From Osedax frankpressi (lineage: Eukaryota; Annelida; Polychaeta; Sabellida; Siboglinidae): DNA of 64,000 nt. The translations under genes were made by a program, and so were the position numbers. Each line of letters opens with the position of its first letter. The stretch's first letter is position 1. The notes under the pieces were generated by a model that saw only the letters and a program-made list of their open reading frames with translations, made no database searches and was not told the DNA's origin. The stretch is from contig OZ038312.1 of the NCBI GenBank assembly GCA_964035775.1, positions 31,621,855 through 31,685,854 on the forward strand, written 5' to 3'. Below are positions 1 to 10,603 of the stretch, one piece after another.

Positions 1-709
1 TATATACGTGTATATGTATATGTATATGTATATATGTATGTATGTATATAATATATATATTATAATTAAAAATATACTATTATAATATATGTTAAAATTA
101 TAAATTATATTCATTATTTTAAATACATATCATTGGATTGTTTATACAAACTTGATATAATGTTATATACATATTATTTAGTTTAAATTCTAGTATACAT
201 GGTGTAATTATTAATACAAAATTGTCATTAAAATATTCTATAATATTTATCATATACGATTTATCATATATTTGTATCATATGATAACAAATTTAATTTA
301 AAATGAAATAATTATTTAAAAGTTTTTATTATTTAAAATGTTAAATTTGCATAATTACAATTGATAAATTTAATATTAATTTTAAACTATATGCCAAATG
401 CCACTTGTATTGCATAACAATTTATAAAATAATTGTTATTAATTTTTTATTAATTTAATCATTACATTTATCCTTATCACCATTTAAGTTATTCATATTT
501 TTCATTATTTTAAATTTTCATATTACTCTAAAATTTCAACAAATAAAATTGATAAATAAATGGTTTATATCATAATTAAATGTTTTATTTTGAAATTAAT
601 TTTTTATTACCCTAATAATTATTAATATTTAAATTCTTGAAAGATAATTAATCATTCTAAATCTAAACACTAATACACACGGTTGTGTTTTAAGCTTGTA
701 TCCTAAAAC
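1..709. other. AT-rich 5' flank without a recognisable gene
   Basis: The stretch is almost entirely A and T, opening with (TATG)n/(TA)n-like repeats in the first 60 bases. I see no open frame with biased composition on either strand. It probably contains the promoter and 5' leader of the RS-rich gene starting at 710, but no motif stands out. Confidence 0.6.
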
Positions 710-1073
710 ATGGTCACCAAAAACGTAAAAGAAAATAAATCAATGCAAAGATCAAGTAGTCGACCCAACAAGTCTTCTAAAGGTAAAGAAAACAAAGACA
801 ATACTTCAAAAACAGATAAAAAAGATTCCCCCAAAAATAGATCTAATAGTAAATCGAATTCCCCGAGAGACTCTTCCAAGCAAAGATCTGGTTCTAAATC
901 CAACCCTGAAGCCAAAAATGCAAATGTTCAAAAAACCTCGGGTTCAGAGAAGAAACAGAAATCTGGCGAATCAAATCAAAAATCAAGGTCAAAAAGTAAT
1001 AGCAGAAAACGGAGTTCATCAAAACCGCCGATAAAGGTCAGCAGCGGTAAAAAGATAGATTCTCCTCTTACGG
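710..1073 (+). CDS. RS-rich gene, exon 1
   Basis: It begins at ATG 710, preceded by an in-frame TAA, and encodes residues 1-121 plus one base. The chosen donor is ACGG|GTTTGA at 1073. A second donor, AGCG|GTAAAA at 1046, is also phase 1 and would remove nine codons. Beyond 1080 the frame runs into (TA)n and codes only for IYIY repeats, so the exon must end before that. Confidence 0.7.
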
Positions 1074-1097
1074 GTTTGAAAAATATAAATATATATA

Positions 1098-1136
<39 letters not shown>

Positions 1137-2897
1137 TTATTTTATATTTATATTTATTTAGTTGATACCCGGTAATCGATGTAATTTGTTGAATTAGTTT
1201 GGATACATATATATCGTATAATGCAAATATAAAAATCTAGGTGTTATAGATCCGGCGATGCCCGGTATTCGATGTAATATGTTATGCAAGTGTTAATACA
1301 TATATTTTTAATTTTATATATCGTAATATGTAAATAAAAACGTAGCTCATTTGGACCCGGTGATGTCCGGTAGTCGAAGTCTTTTAGGGGTAGTTTATAA
1401 ATTACAAAAAAATATAACGATTCGGGAACCGCTAATATCTGGAACTCTATTTATGGATGTATGGATGGATGTATTTATGGATGGATGGATGGTGGATGGA
1501 TGGATGGATGGATGGATAGTGGATGGATGGATGGATGGATGGATGGTGGATGGATGGATGGATGGATGGATGAATCATTAAATATTTATCAGAAAATGAA
1601 CTATATCCTATAAATCAAAGTGCATATCGCAAAAATCATAGTACAGAAACTGCTGCTGACATATCTAATAACACAAGTTGAACCTTATTTCTAAATTTCC
1701 CCAAATTAAATTCAACATATTTGCTGACGATATTATAATTTACCTGATTATACCACTGAAAAACAATGATAACTCATTTCTCATTAATTGCACTAATAAT
1801 ATAAGCAACTGGCTAATCAATAACAATGTATTACTAAATATCGACAAGACAACTGATTAACATTTCAAAAAATGTAAAACAAAATAAATTTCCTATATAT
1901 TTAATTGATAATTTAATTGTTGAATTTAACCGTAAAATGTCTGGGTGTCATTATAGACGAACATATGCTTTTAGATAACCACTTACGATTTGCTGCTAAA
2001 AAAGCATTTTATTATTTTAGTAAGGTCAAAAATATAAGAAAATTAATGTCATTTCATAATTTTAAAATGATCTCTCAGTCGCATTTAAACTATTGTAATT
2101 CTATATATTATGGTATAACTAAATCTAAAATAAATTATTTAGATCGTATATTAAGAATTATAGTAAGAATGATACATGGTTTTTAGCGAAAAGACCATAA
2201 TAGTATTACCGAATGTTTAACATCACTAGGATGGCTTGAAATGAGAAATTATTCAGCGTATAGAATACTATGTTTAAATTATACTGCCCTAAACGCTAAA
2301 CAGCTGCGCTATCTTTATGATATTATTAAACTAAAGGAAAATACCCGCCGATTAAGATCTAGTAACCATTTGCTACTATCAAATCAAAAATGTAATCTTG
2401 ATACCTATGGTAAAAGAAGATTTAGTGTTTTAGCGCCAGTTTTATGGAACAACCTTCCTCTAAATTTGCGAAGATGTAATTCCATAAAAACATTTAAGTT
2501 ATTAACTATTAAAATTATTTACTATGCTTAACATGAGCTCTTGGATGCTCTATGACTACTCCGATCCCATATGTATCTGCCCGAATGTCAGAGTCCTCTA
2601 ACTGATTTTACTTTATCATTTAATTCACTTATGATATTATTTTACTCACTTTAAAACACAAATGAGAACACAACTATTTGTTATTTTGTGTATAAATAAA
2701 CTTTTCAATTTAATTCAATTCAATTCAATGGATGTATGTATGGTTAGATGGATGGATGGATGGATGGATGGGTGGATGGATGGATGGATGGATGGATGGG
2801 TGGATGGATGGATGGATGGATGGATGGATGGATGGATGTATGGATGTATGGATGGATGGATGGTTATATAGATGGATGGATGGACGTATAGAAGGAT

Positions 2898-2959
<62 letters not shown>

Positions 2960-4166
2960 TATAAATATGTATAACATCAATATATACGTTATACTTATAG
3001 ATATATCTTCAAATATATAAAAAATATATATTACATTATGTAATAGAATTAAGTGATTTATTTGATTTACTGTAGCCAACATATAAACTCATTTCCAAGT
3101 CCTCAACTTTATTATAACATAACTTGGTGAATGTTCGGGAAACTGAATATTTCCCCCGCTGTTACTGTTAACTCATCAAATATTATGTAATGTTTGATCG
3201 ATATGTCATCATCTGAAGAAGCAATACATTATATTTACTAGTCGATTACTAATTCAGTAGTATTTTATTACTTCCTAAATCTTTAAAATATAATATAATA
3301 CAATAGAATGCTAATAACAATATTTCCCTGGTATTATTCCACACGTTTGGAATAATAGACGTTCAGTTAACATAAAAGTAAGAATCAAATTTAGTATATA
3401 TATTTAGTTTCGAAAAATAGATATAGCGGTATATTTCCTAGGCAACATTTCGTACTACTGTAACAAATGTGATACGTATTGAACGTTTGCGATAGATATT
3501 GTGACTTTACTACGTAGTGTATTACCAGTTTACGTGTAACTAATCTTTCAGACAATATGTTCACTAATTGGTGCTAATGTTTTTTAACTATTGATATATT
3601 CATATTTAATAAATTACATAATAATTCAATTTACACCAATTTAATTATTTAATTATGTTGCACGAGGTAATACTTGTTTGAGAAGATAGACAATATATAT
3701 ATATATATATGATAGACAATATAGATATGATAGACAATATATATATGCTATCAAATAGAAATAAAACTTGCATAAAATAAAATGATCTCAAATAGAAATA
3801 TGACTTACTTGACAACATAAATACATCATTTATTGTTGTAAATTGGACGATTTCATAAAGCCATACTAGAAATATTTATTTTAAAATGCATATTATTATT
3901 ATTTAATTTAAATTAACATTATTCATATTATATATGTACGATATGTTACAATATGTTACAAGATGGTAATTTAGCATTGACACGAAGATAAATATTTTTT
4001 AATAATTCAGATAAAAATTCAGAAAAATCAAAAACTACCACTGTAGAACCCGAACACGTATCAAGTAAGTCAAGAAGCAAGTCAACAAGTAAGTTTAATA
4101 TCGGGTTAAAAATTGATCGGAGAATAAAATTCACATCAAAGTCGATATATAGTCTATTATATATAT

Positions 4167-4222
<56 letters not shown>

Positions 4223-6490
4223 TTAAATTTAAATAGGTATTAGAGATATATTATTATTTTAAAATAATTAATTATTATTATCAATACATACAATATTACT
4301 ATTGTGAGATAATTTACCACAAATATTCACAAACCGATATATAATTTTAAATAATATAGGCAAAAGTACCGATGATAAAGATATAATTAAATCAAAATCT
4401 AGCACCGGAGGATCTGATAAAAAAAGCAAGTCAAAAAGCCGATCAAAAAGTAGGTCGAAGAGTAAAAATGAAAGAGGTTCATCAAAGAGTCGATCGGAGA
4501 GGAAAAATAGTCAGAATGAGAGTAACAAAGCAGAAAATGAATTAAACAGTAATAAAGGTTAAGTCATTTTTCATATTTATATAGTATTAAATTGCATTAT
4601 ATTCATACAATTCCAGGAACATGATAGTAGTAAGTTGATGTATTGGTTTATCAATATAGCCCCAAATTAATTGTAGGTTTGGTTATTCAAATTTTAATAA
4701 TATTCAGTTTATATTAATACCTTGTATTGGGTAACTTAGTATTCTCACGTTATAATGGTTGGTATGAATTAATAACTGTTTGACTGCCTTTATTAACGAT
4801 TATGTAATATATTTATATAATAATTATTCTTATAACATTTTTACAGCTAGTGATGAGAAGAAAGGAAAATCGATACTGAAAAAAAATAATGATGAAAAAA
4901 GTATGCATATTAAAATGTATTATACATATCCATTATGCATATTAAGCTATATTATACATATCCTGCAAAACTATAATGATTTAATATTTTAGTAGAATCC
5001 TTTGATGTCTATAAAAATAAAAAATAATATAAAATAAATGCAAAAAATTAAATTATCTTGAATGTTAGCTGTAAACTATATTGATACATGTATTATATAT
5101 TACGCGTTTATTTATTTTCAGGTGAAACAAAAGCTGTTGAAACCGGAGAAAATAAAAAAGATATTTCTAACAAGAACGCAGACAATAACTCCAAATCGCA
5201 TTCGAAGTCTAATCGTTCTAACAGATCTCTTGTTAAAAAAAAGTCGTCGGCGATTGATTCCAAGAAAACCGCTAAATCTGTACCAACTCCTAATGACACC
5301 CCAGAAAACCCACCAAAAATACAAGATCCCAAACAAAATGGTTTGTGTTATAAATAATGATAATATTTCTTATATGATAATTATCATATGATAAATTGTA
5401 AATAATTATAATAAACAATAATCTTGTGATTATAATAATAAATATATTTATAAAAAATTTAATTGAGATAGGATTAAAATGTATTATATTATATTAGACA
5501 TATATTATATTAGTTTGTTATTAGCTATAGGAGGTTATCAGTATTAGTCAACGTAATATCTGAAACATAAATACAGTAGCACATTCATTTACTAGCGATC
5601 CTTCCAAGGACAAATTCGAACAATATTAAATATCAAGCTTCGTCAAAGTCAATACAAAATGTCTAAGATTGGTCAGTGTTTTAAGGATTGGTTACGTACG
5701 TGAGTTAATTATATTATATTGATTGTAATTAAGCTATGCATTGACGTTCGATAAGTAATAAAAGTATCATGAATTGTCTTAGATCTTTATAATAGTAATA
5801 ATATAAAAATGAAAATATTTAGTTGAATAGTATGATTTCGTAGAGTTGTTAATATTGCGAGTAGAACTAAATGTGTAGATAGAATAAGAATATATCACAT
5901 GTTCGAGTTCCGGGGGTAATTATCCTCAACATGTCATAATTGTAACGATATGTGTTTACTTTAATTAGTACCCTTAACCCTTTAAGTACATAAATTGTCT
6001 AACTGATGTGATATATTATGTTGTGAATATTTCAAATTCAAGTTACAATTATTAATATAATGCATAAATTAATATAATCATTACAAATAAAAAATAATTA
6101 ATATAATAATATAAACCTAATTATTAATATAAACTTAAAATGTATGTAATTTAAATATACCCATTCAAATAAGCTGCATTTGAGAATTGAACAAACAACA
6201 ATTATATAATAGTTATAATTATTGGAAATAAAGCGGATTTCATTATAAATATTTTTGATGTTAAATGTTATGTATTAATTACATTTCGAAGTTGGTCACA
6301 TTTAATATTTGAGAATGATTATTTTATACAAAGGAGATATGGGTCACTTTCTTGAACTTAGGGATGATAATAATATTAGTAATATGATCGTACATAAACT
6401 AATTGATACGTATTTAATGAAATGTTGAATGTTCTATTCGCGTTTCATTGTTTTGTGTTAATTACCATACATATGTTATCCATACATATA

Positions 6491-6559
<69 letters not shown>

Positions 6560-7730
6560 GTTAATATACGCATATGTATACACACATAATAAATACATAC
6601 GATCACTAAACTTTATTTTATACATTATACTTTTTATGCGTACATTAATAATAGTTACGTTTCAAACAAACATACATTTGATATTCTATCCATTACTTTT
6701 AGTTGGCTTACCAGAAGAGAAGACTTCTCGAAATTTAGATCCACCGAAAGTAAATAAAAAAATATCAATTAAATCTAAAAGTAGATCTCGTAGTAGATCA
6801 GGTAAATCACGTTCATGTAGACGCTATAGATCATCGAGGTCTCGCAATTCGAGTAGATCGTCATCGAGCAATTCTAGATCGAGATCTGTTCGATATAATT
6901 CCAGACGATCTACACCGTCCAGGTATGAATCTAAGAGATCAAGATCGGGTAGATGGTCAAATCGATCTTCATCGTGCAAATATGGAAGACATGGTTCAAG
7001 ATCATTGCGCTCCAGATCTGGCAGATCGAGTCGATCTAGATCAAGAAGGTCAAGATCAACGAGTTCAAGAACAATGCGATCCAGATCCCGTAGATCGAGA
7101 CGCTCAAGATCAGGAAGATCGAGATCAGCTCGTTCAAGGTCAGTGAGGTCAAGATCTAGACGGTCCAGGTCCCGAAGGTCAGGATCGAGAATATCGAGGT
7201 CTCGCAGGTCAAGATATTCAAAATCACAATCTCGAAAATCAAAATCCGTTTGCAAATGTACAAAATGTAAATCCACTAATAAATACAAACGTACACAATC
7301 TCGAAATAATAACGTGTGTAAGAGTTTAAAAGTAACTCCAAAAACATGTATTCGGTATTCCGATTGTCGGTGTTCGAGTTATAAGAGATCCACGAGGAAT
7401 GTTCGCAACACGAGCAACCGAAAACAATCCAAATCGAATCGTCGTTTATTATCGTGCAACAGATCATCGAAGTCACGTAGAAGAACGTATTCGCGACAAC
7501 CCTCAAGGTCGTACAACAGGACACATAGTTACAGGCGACCATCTTGTAAGTATAGCAGCTCGCGTCGTAGCGATTCTGGTAAACGAGCCGTATCAAGATA
7601 TAGTTGTAAACAATCTAGAAGTAAATCCAGGACATACAGGGGCTCAAAAACGAATAAATCAAGAGTTACCAAACAACGTAATTATTCGAAACCCAATAAT
7701 TGCTCTAACAGACGAAAATCGAAATATTAA
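710..7730 (+). CDS. Arginine/serine-rich (RS-domain) protein, six exons
   Basis: I infer six coding exons: 710-1073, 4011-4088, 4360-4557, 4847-4900, 5122-5340 and 6703-7730. They total 1,941 nt, giving 646 residues. All five junctions are phase 1 and flanked by AG/GT. Residues 1-305 are rich in Ser, Lys, Asn and Asp, with scattered RS and SKS motifs. Residues about 330-530 are a dense RS-dipeptide domain, followed by a basic tail with a CKCTKCK motif. RS domains are known from SR splicing factors and SR-related nuclear-speckle proteins, where SRPK and CLK kinases phosphorylate them. No RRM or other folded domain is visible, so SR-related nuclear protein is an inference from composition. The start is supported by an in-frame TAA at 704. 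AATAAA lies 26 bases after the stop. Upstream exons outside the window cannot be excluded. Intron 1 carries a LINE and GGAT repeats. Confidence 0.72.
1084..1132. repeat. (TA)n tract directly after exon 1
   Basis: Interrupted (TA)n starts about ten bases after the exon 1 donor. Confidence 0.85.
1452..1573. repeat. (GGAT)n microsatellite, left part
   Basis: GGAT tetranucleotides with occasional GGTGGAT interruptions. It ends exactly where LINE sequence begins. The same repeat resumes at 2729, so this is one array split by an insertion. Confidence 0.9.
1574..2728 (+). mobile_element. Decayed, 5'-truncated CR1/L2-type LINE with (TTCAA)n tail
   Basis: It reads with the RS-rich gene, in intron 1. 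Fragments in order are an RT segment ([16 protein letters not shown], 1612-1659), the catalytic FADD motif near 1726, a post-RT part ([16 protein letters not shown] near 1940) and the usual C-terminal block ([18 protein letters not shown] near 2409-2460). Sequence between the first RT motif and FADD is missing and several frames are interrupted, so it is dead. After about 170 bases of 3' UTR it ends in TTCAA repeats (2704-2728) that touch GGAT repeats. The short-repeat 3' tail and C-terminal block fit the CR1/L2/Daphne group. The exact clade is uncertain. Confidence 0.85.
2729..2899. repeat. (GGAT)n microsatellite, right part
   Basis: GGAT units follow immediately after the LINE tail and are succeeded by (TA)n. 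Together with 1452-1573 this brackets the LINE. Confidence 0.9.
2900..2956. repeat. (TA)n tract in intron 1
   Basis: Nearly pure TA dinucleotides continuing from the GGAT array. Confidence 0.9.
2957..4010. other. Rest of RS-gene intron 1
   Basis: No gene is seen. The only structure is a short cluster of GATAGACAATATA-like repeats at about 3683-3745 and AT-rich filler. Confidence 0.6.
4011..4088 (+). CDS. RS-rich gene, exon 2 with two phase-1 donors
   Basis: The acceptor is AATTCAG|AT. Two perfect GTAAGT donors lie 24 bases apart, after 4064 and after 4088, and both leave phase 1. The longer form adds an [12 protein letters not shown] stretch in keeping with the rest of the protein. Confidence 0.7.
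4158..4219. repeat. (TA)n tract in intron 2 of the RS-rich gene
   Basis: TA dinucleotides with one AATA interruption, between exons 2 and 3. Confidence 0.9.
4360..4557 (+). CDS. RS-rich gene, exon 3
   Basis: The acceptor is ATATAG|GC and the donor AAAG|GTTAAG. The 198 bases encode residues 149-213, including a run of [14 protein letters not shown]. It is phase 1 at both ends, so skipping it keeps the frame. Confidence 0.78.
4847..4900 (+). CDS. RS-rich gene, exon 4 (54 nt)
   Basis: The acceptor is TTTTTACAG|CT and the donor AAAA|GTATGC. It encodes 17 Lys-rich residues ([17 protein letters not shown]) plus two split codons. It is phase 1 at both ends. Confidence 0.7.
5122..5340 (+). CDS. RS-rich gene, exon 5
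   Basis: The acceptor is TTATTTTCAG|GT. It encodes 72 residues containing [13 protein letters not shown] and a proline-rich end ([12 protein letters not shown]). The donor at 5340 (AATG|GTTTGT) joins in frame to exon 6. If it is not used, translation reads five codons further to TAA at 5355-5357, giving a short isoform without the main RS domain. Confidence 0.75.
5341..6702. other. RS-gene intron 5
   Basis: A 1.36-kb AT-rich intron with no gene. It contains a (TA)n tract at 6481-6559. A GTTCGAGTTCC near 5899 resembles a Pol III B box but has no matching A box or tRNA fold. Confidence 0.6.
6703..7730 (+). CDS. RS-rich gene, last exon with the dense RS domain
   Basis: The acceptor is TACTTTTAG|TT, phase 1. 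It encodes residues 306-646. After a short linker come more than 200 residues dominated by RS/SR dipeptides, then a basic tail with Cys pairs (CKCTKC) and more RS motifs, ending in TAA. It is clearly richer in G and C than the flanking introns. Confidence 0.82.
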
Positions 7731-7755
7731 AGGAATTGATTTATACATTGAACAA

Positions 7756-7761
7756 AATAAA
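7756..7761 (+). promoter_or_regulatory. AATAAA polyadenylation signal of the RS-rich gene
   Basis: A canonical AATAAA lies 26 bases after the stop codon, implying a very short 3' UTR. Confidence 0.6.
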
Positions 7762-9609
7762 AGTTAAATTGAAACTTCATTATATTATTACTATTATTAT
7801 TAATATTACATGTATGATTAATTATGTATTCATTTACGTAAGTACCAAGTCATTAATACTATTATATAACGGTTATTCTTGACTTGTATCGCATATTGAG
7901 ATATGGTGTTCATCTTAAGGGGATGCGCGGGATGGTTTATATAATCTGTTAAAATTTCAAATTAGAAAACAATAAAAACGCTTAAAAAGTGTTTTATAAA
8001 AGTTATTTATTATTTGTCAATCTCAAGAAATGTATCAGATTTTTCATTATAAAAATATGTAATATAAATTTAAATAATAGTAATAGTTTATTTATTTACC
8101 AAATTTAATCTGTTTTTTTTTAATAATGCCTTTCATTTCCATTATCAACTACAAACATAGATTTCTATTTACCGGTAAAATAGAAATCTATGACTACAAA
8201 TGTCAAAGATATGATTGTCACTTATTTTTTTCATTAGTTTCATGATCAGTATTTATTGCCAAATTTTAATTCACATGTCATAATTCTATTTATTTCAATT
8301 TTTAATTATATTAAAATACAAGAACAAACAAGAAAATACTACAAAATGCTACAACTTTTTTTGTTTATAGACCAGTTTTGAAAATTTCACAATTATTGTA
8401 TTATTTTATTATATTTTTGTATTATATTATTATACATATATATATATACAAATAATAATCAACGAGTTTATATAAAATGATAGTTTATTTTGCTATTATA
8501 TCATTTAAAAATAAAATATGTGAACTTTGTTCTATAAATTGACCAACAAATATCTAGATTATCATTTTTTCGTTTAACTACTTCATACATAATGATATAT
8601 ACTTTATATAACTTTTTTATTTGAATCAAATCCAATACATATTCATAGACTAGTAGTATTTTGAATTAGAGTGTTTTAAAAAAAAAAGCCTATTTAATAT
8701 AGGATTTTCCAAGGTAGCAGATTAAAACATCAATATGTCTATACTATTATTCATATTTTATTTCAACTTTCAACTTTACTTCTTTTTTTATAAGTTTGAT
8801 ATAAACACTATATTTATTCTATGAGTTAATTTGTAAATTCTAAATAATTTAATTATCATATTTTTTAGTATTTTTATGAATTTTATATGACATTAACATT
8901 AACAAAATTAGGGATAATATATATATTTAAAATTATATATATATTAATTACATACGCCTTAAGGGTGCGGTGCTACAACATTTTAGGTGAAAAGTCACGT
9001 GGTATTTCACCTTATGAGCGGTGCTACATATCTCTGGTAATATATGTGAAACATTTTAAAAAATATTTTAATATTTTTTACATTATAATTTAAGAAATTC
9101 TAAATACTGTATGGATCCTTTAATTTGTAGAGTTCATTATTAAATTAGTAGTTTAGAATTTAATACACTAAACCGAAGCTACTAGAATTAGAATTTTTAA
9201 CATAAAAAGTATATGAATAGTAATAAAAATGGGAAATAATAAATTAAATATTGTATACAGTATTGTATACTAATGACAATTAAAAACAATGTAATTAGAT
9301 TATTGTTTTCATAAGTGAATGGAATTTATACTATATTTATTATTAATATTTCTAGTGATTTAATTTAATTTAATATTGGTTATATAAATATTATTAAATA
9401 TATATATATAAAAATATATATATATTAAATATTATTATTTATCAAGTACACTCTATCTTATGTTTATATATTTTCCGATTGGATTATAACTAATTAAATG
9501 TATCTGTAATGCATATGATAGATTATACAAATTTATGAATATATGCCAAGTAAACTATTAATTTAAACATTTATTTACTTTATATATAAATTAATATATA
9601 TATATAATA

Positions 9610-9647
<38 letters not shown>

Positions 9648-9651
9648 TAAA
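7762..9651. other. Intergenic AT-rich region
   Basis: No gene is seen between the RS-rich gene and the tRNA. Two small foldbacks stand out: a hairpin with flanking 8-base repeats at 8148-8200, and a hairpin between two 11-base direct repeats at 8967-9028. (TA)n lies at 9596-9645 just before the tRNA. Confidence 0.6.
8148..8200. mobile_element. 37-bp hairpin with 8-bp flanking direct repeats
   Basis: The core 8156-8192 folds on itself: CATAGATTTCTATTT opposite AAATAGAAATCTATG around ACCGGT, with one bulged base. It is flanked on both sides by a perfect ACTACAAA (8148-8155 and 8193-8200). An 8-bp duplication is what hAT-type transposases leave, but the core is far too short to carry anything else. 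It could be a miniature foldback insertion or a leftover. Confidence 0.5.
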
Positions 9652-9722
9652 GCATTGGTGGTTCAGTGGTAGAATGTTCGCCTGCCACGCGAGCGGCCCG
9701 GGTTCGATTCCCGGCCAATGCA
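9652..9722 (+). tRNA. tRNA-Gly(GCC): tRNA-Gly (GCC)
   Basis: The 71-base cloverleaf is complete. The acceptor GCATTGG pairs with CCAATGC, with discriminator A at 9722. The D arm is GTTC/GAAT. The anticodon loop CTGCCAC puts GCC at 9684-9686. The variable loop has 4 bases, and the T arm CCGGG/CCCGG has loop TTCGATT. The internal A box (TGGTTCAGTGG) and B box (GGTTCGATTCC) promoters are intact. No CCA is encoded and there is no intron, as expected in animals. It closely resembles the standard metazoan tRNA-Gly(GCC), so it should be functional. Confidence 0.98.
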
Positions 9723-9723
9723 A

Positions 9724-9729
9724 TTTTTT
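9724..9729 (+). terminator. RNA polymerase III terminator
   Basis: Six T residues start two bases after the tRNA, the normal Pol III stop signal. Confidence 0.85.
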
Positions 9730-10070
9730 AATTTTATTTCTGTATGTTTAAATTTATCTAAACAATTGTTTAACATTATATTATAAATTGCAATTAATTA
9801 ATTATTTAAATTTAATTAAAATTAAAATTTGTATGATTTTAAAAATTATTAATTTACTCAATTTGCATTCAAATTAAAAAAATAAATTCTATTTTGTCAT
9901 AATAAAATAATAGTTATCATCATACTGTAGTAATCTTATGGAAATATCAAACCTTTTTCAATGAATTTCCCTGAATTCTTTTTCATAAACATAACATAAA
10001 CATCGACGTACCAGTCTATTATTTTTTGGTTATTTAATTATTGATACTATGTTTTAAATATATTAGTTTA
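9730..10070. other. AT-rich spacer after the tRNA
   Basis: Low-complexity AAT/TTA sequence; nothing recognisable. Confidence 0.6.
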
Positions 10071-10603
10071 TCCCCTAAGGCGAGCTCCGCGAGCCGAGCC
10101 GATGGTAAAAATCGTGCGAAGCGCCCTAAAATTAACGGGGGCTTAAAACGGATTAACGGAGGCCTACCCCTAAATCGGCCTACCCCGATTTAAGGTAGGG
10201 ACGAAAATCGCGTTCCTACTCGAAAATGTCTTTAGAATCGAAAATTCCGGGTATTAATACGATTACGCAATTGCGTAATCGTCGCCACTTCTTTGCATCA
10301 TGGGTAAAGCTCCGAAAAGTTTCTAAACTACGAAATACCGAACGAATTTTCGGTTAATCGACGTATACGTATCGCGGGAAAAAGTTTGAGTATTTCCAGG
10401 ATCGAAAAAATCGTCGAATAAGGGTAATAGAAGATAATTTTTCAAAAAAAATAAAACCATCTCCTAGACGAATAAAAAGTATTTCGAGCGCCGATATATT
10501 TTTCCGAATCTTATTTCGGGAATATATTCGGAAATCTCCTAGTAATCTCGAAATCGGAAAAAATAGTGAAATAAATCGATTTATCGTTCGAAATATCGAG
10601 CGG
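10071..10603. repeat. CpG-rich non-coding segment, left part
   Basis: Composition changes sharply at about 10071 to many CG dinucleotides (for example GGCGAGCTCCGCGAGCCG), unlike the CpG-poor surroundings. No open frame is present. The same style resumes at 15133, right after the third transposon, so the transposons appear to have landed inside this unit. Confidence 0.55.

Noticed and set aside
1351-1581. WMDG-repeat peptides from the GGAT arrays
   Set aside because: GGAT repeats are open in several frames; the peptides are an artefact of the repeat.
5895-5935. tRNA or SINE because of a B-box-like GTTCGAGTTCC
   Set aside because: No A box at the right distance and no cloverleaf pairing.
6824-7288. 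Minus-strand 154-codon Asp/Leu-rich open frame
   Set aside because: It is the complement of AGATCN-rich RS codons and has no independent support.
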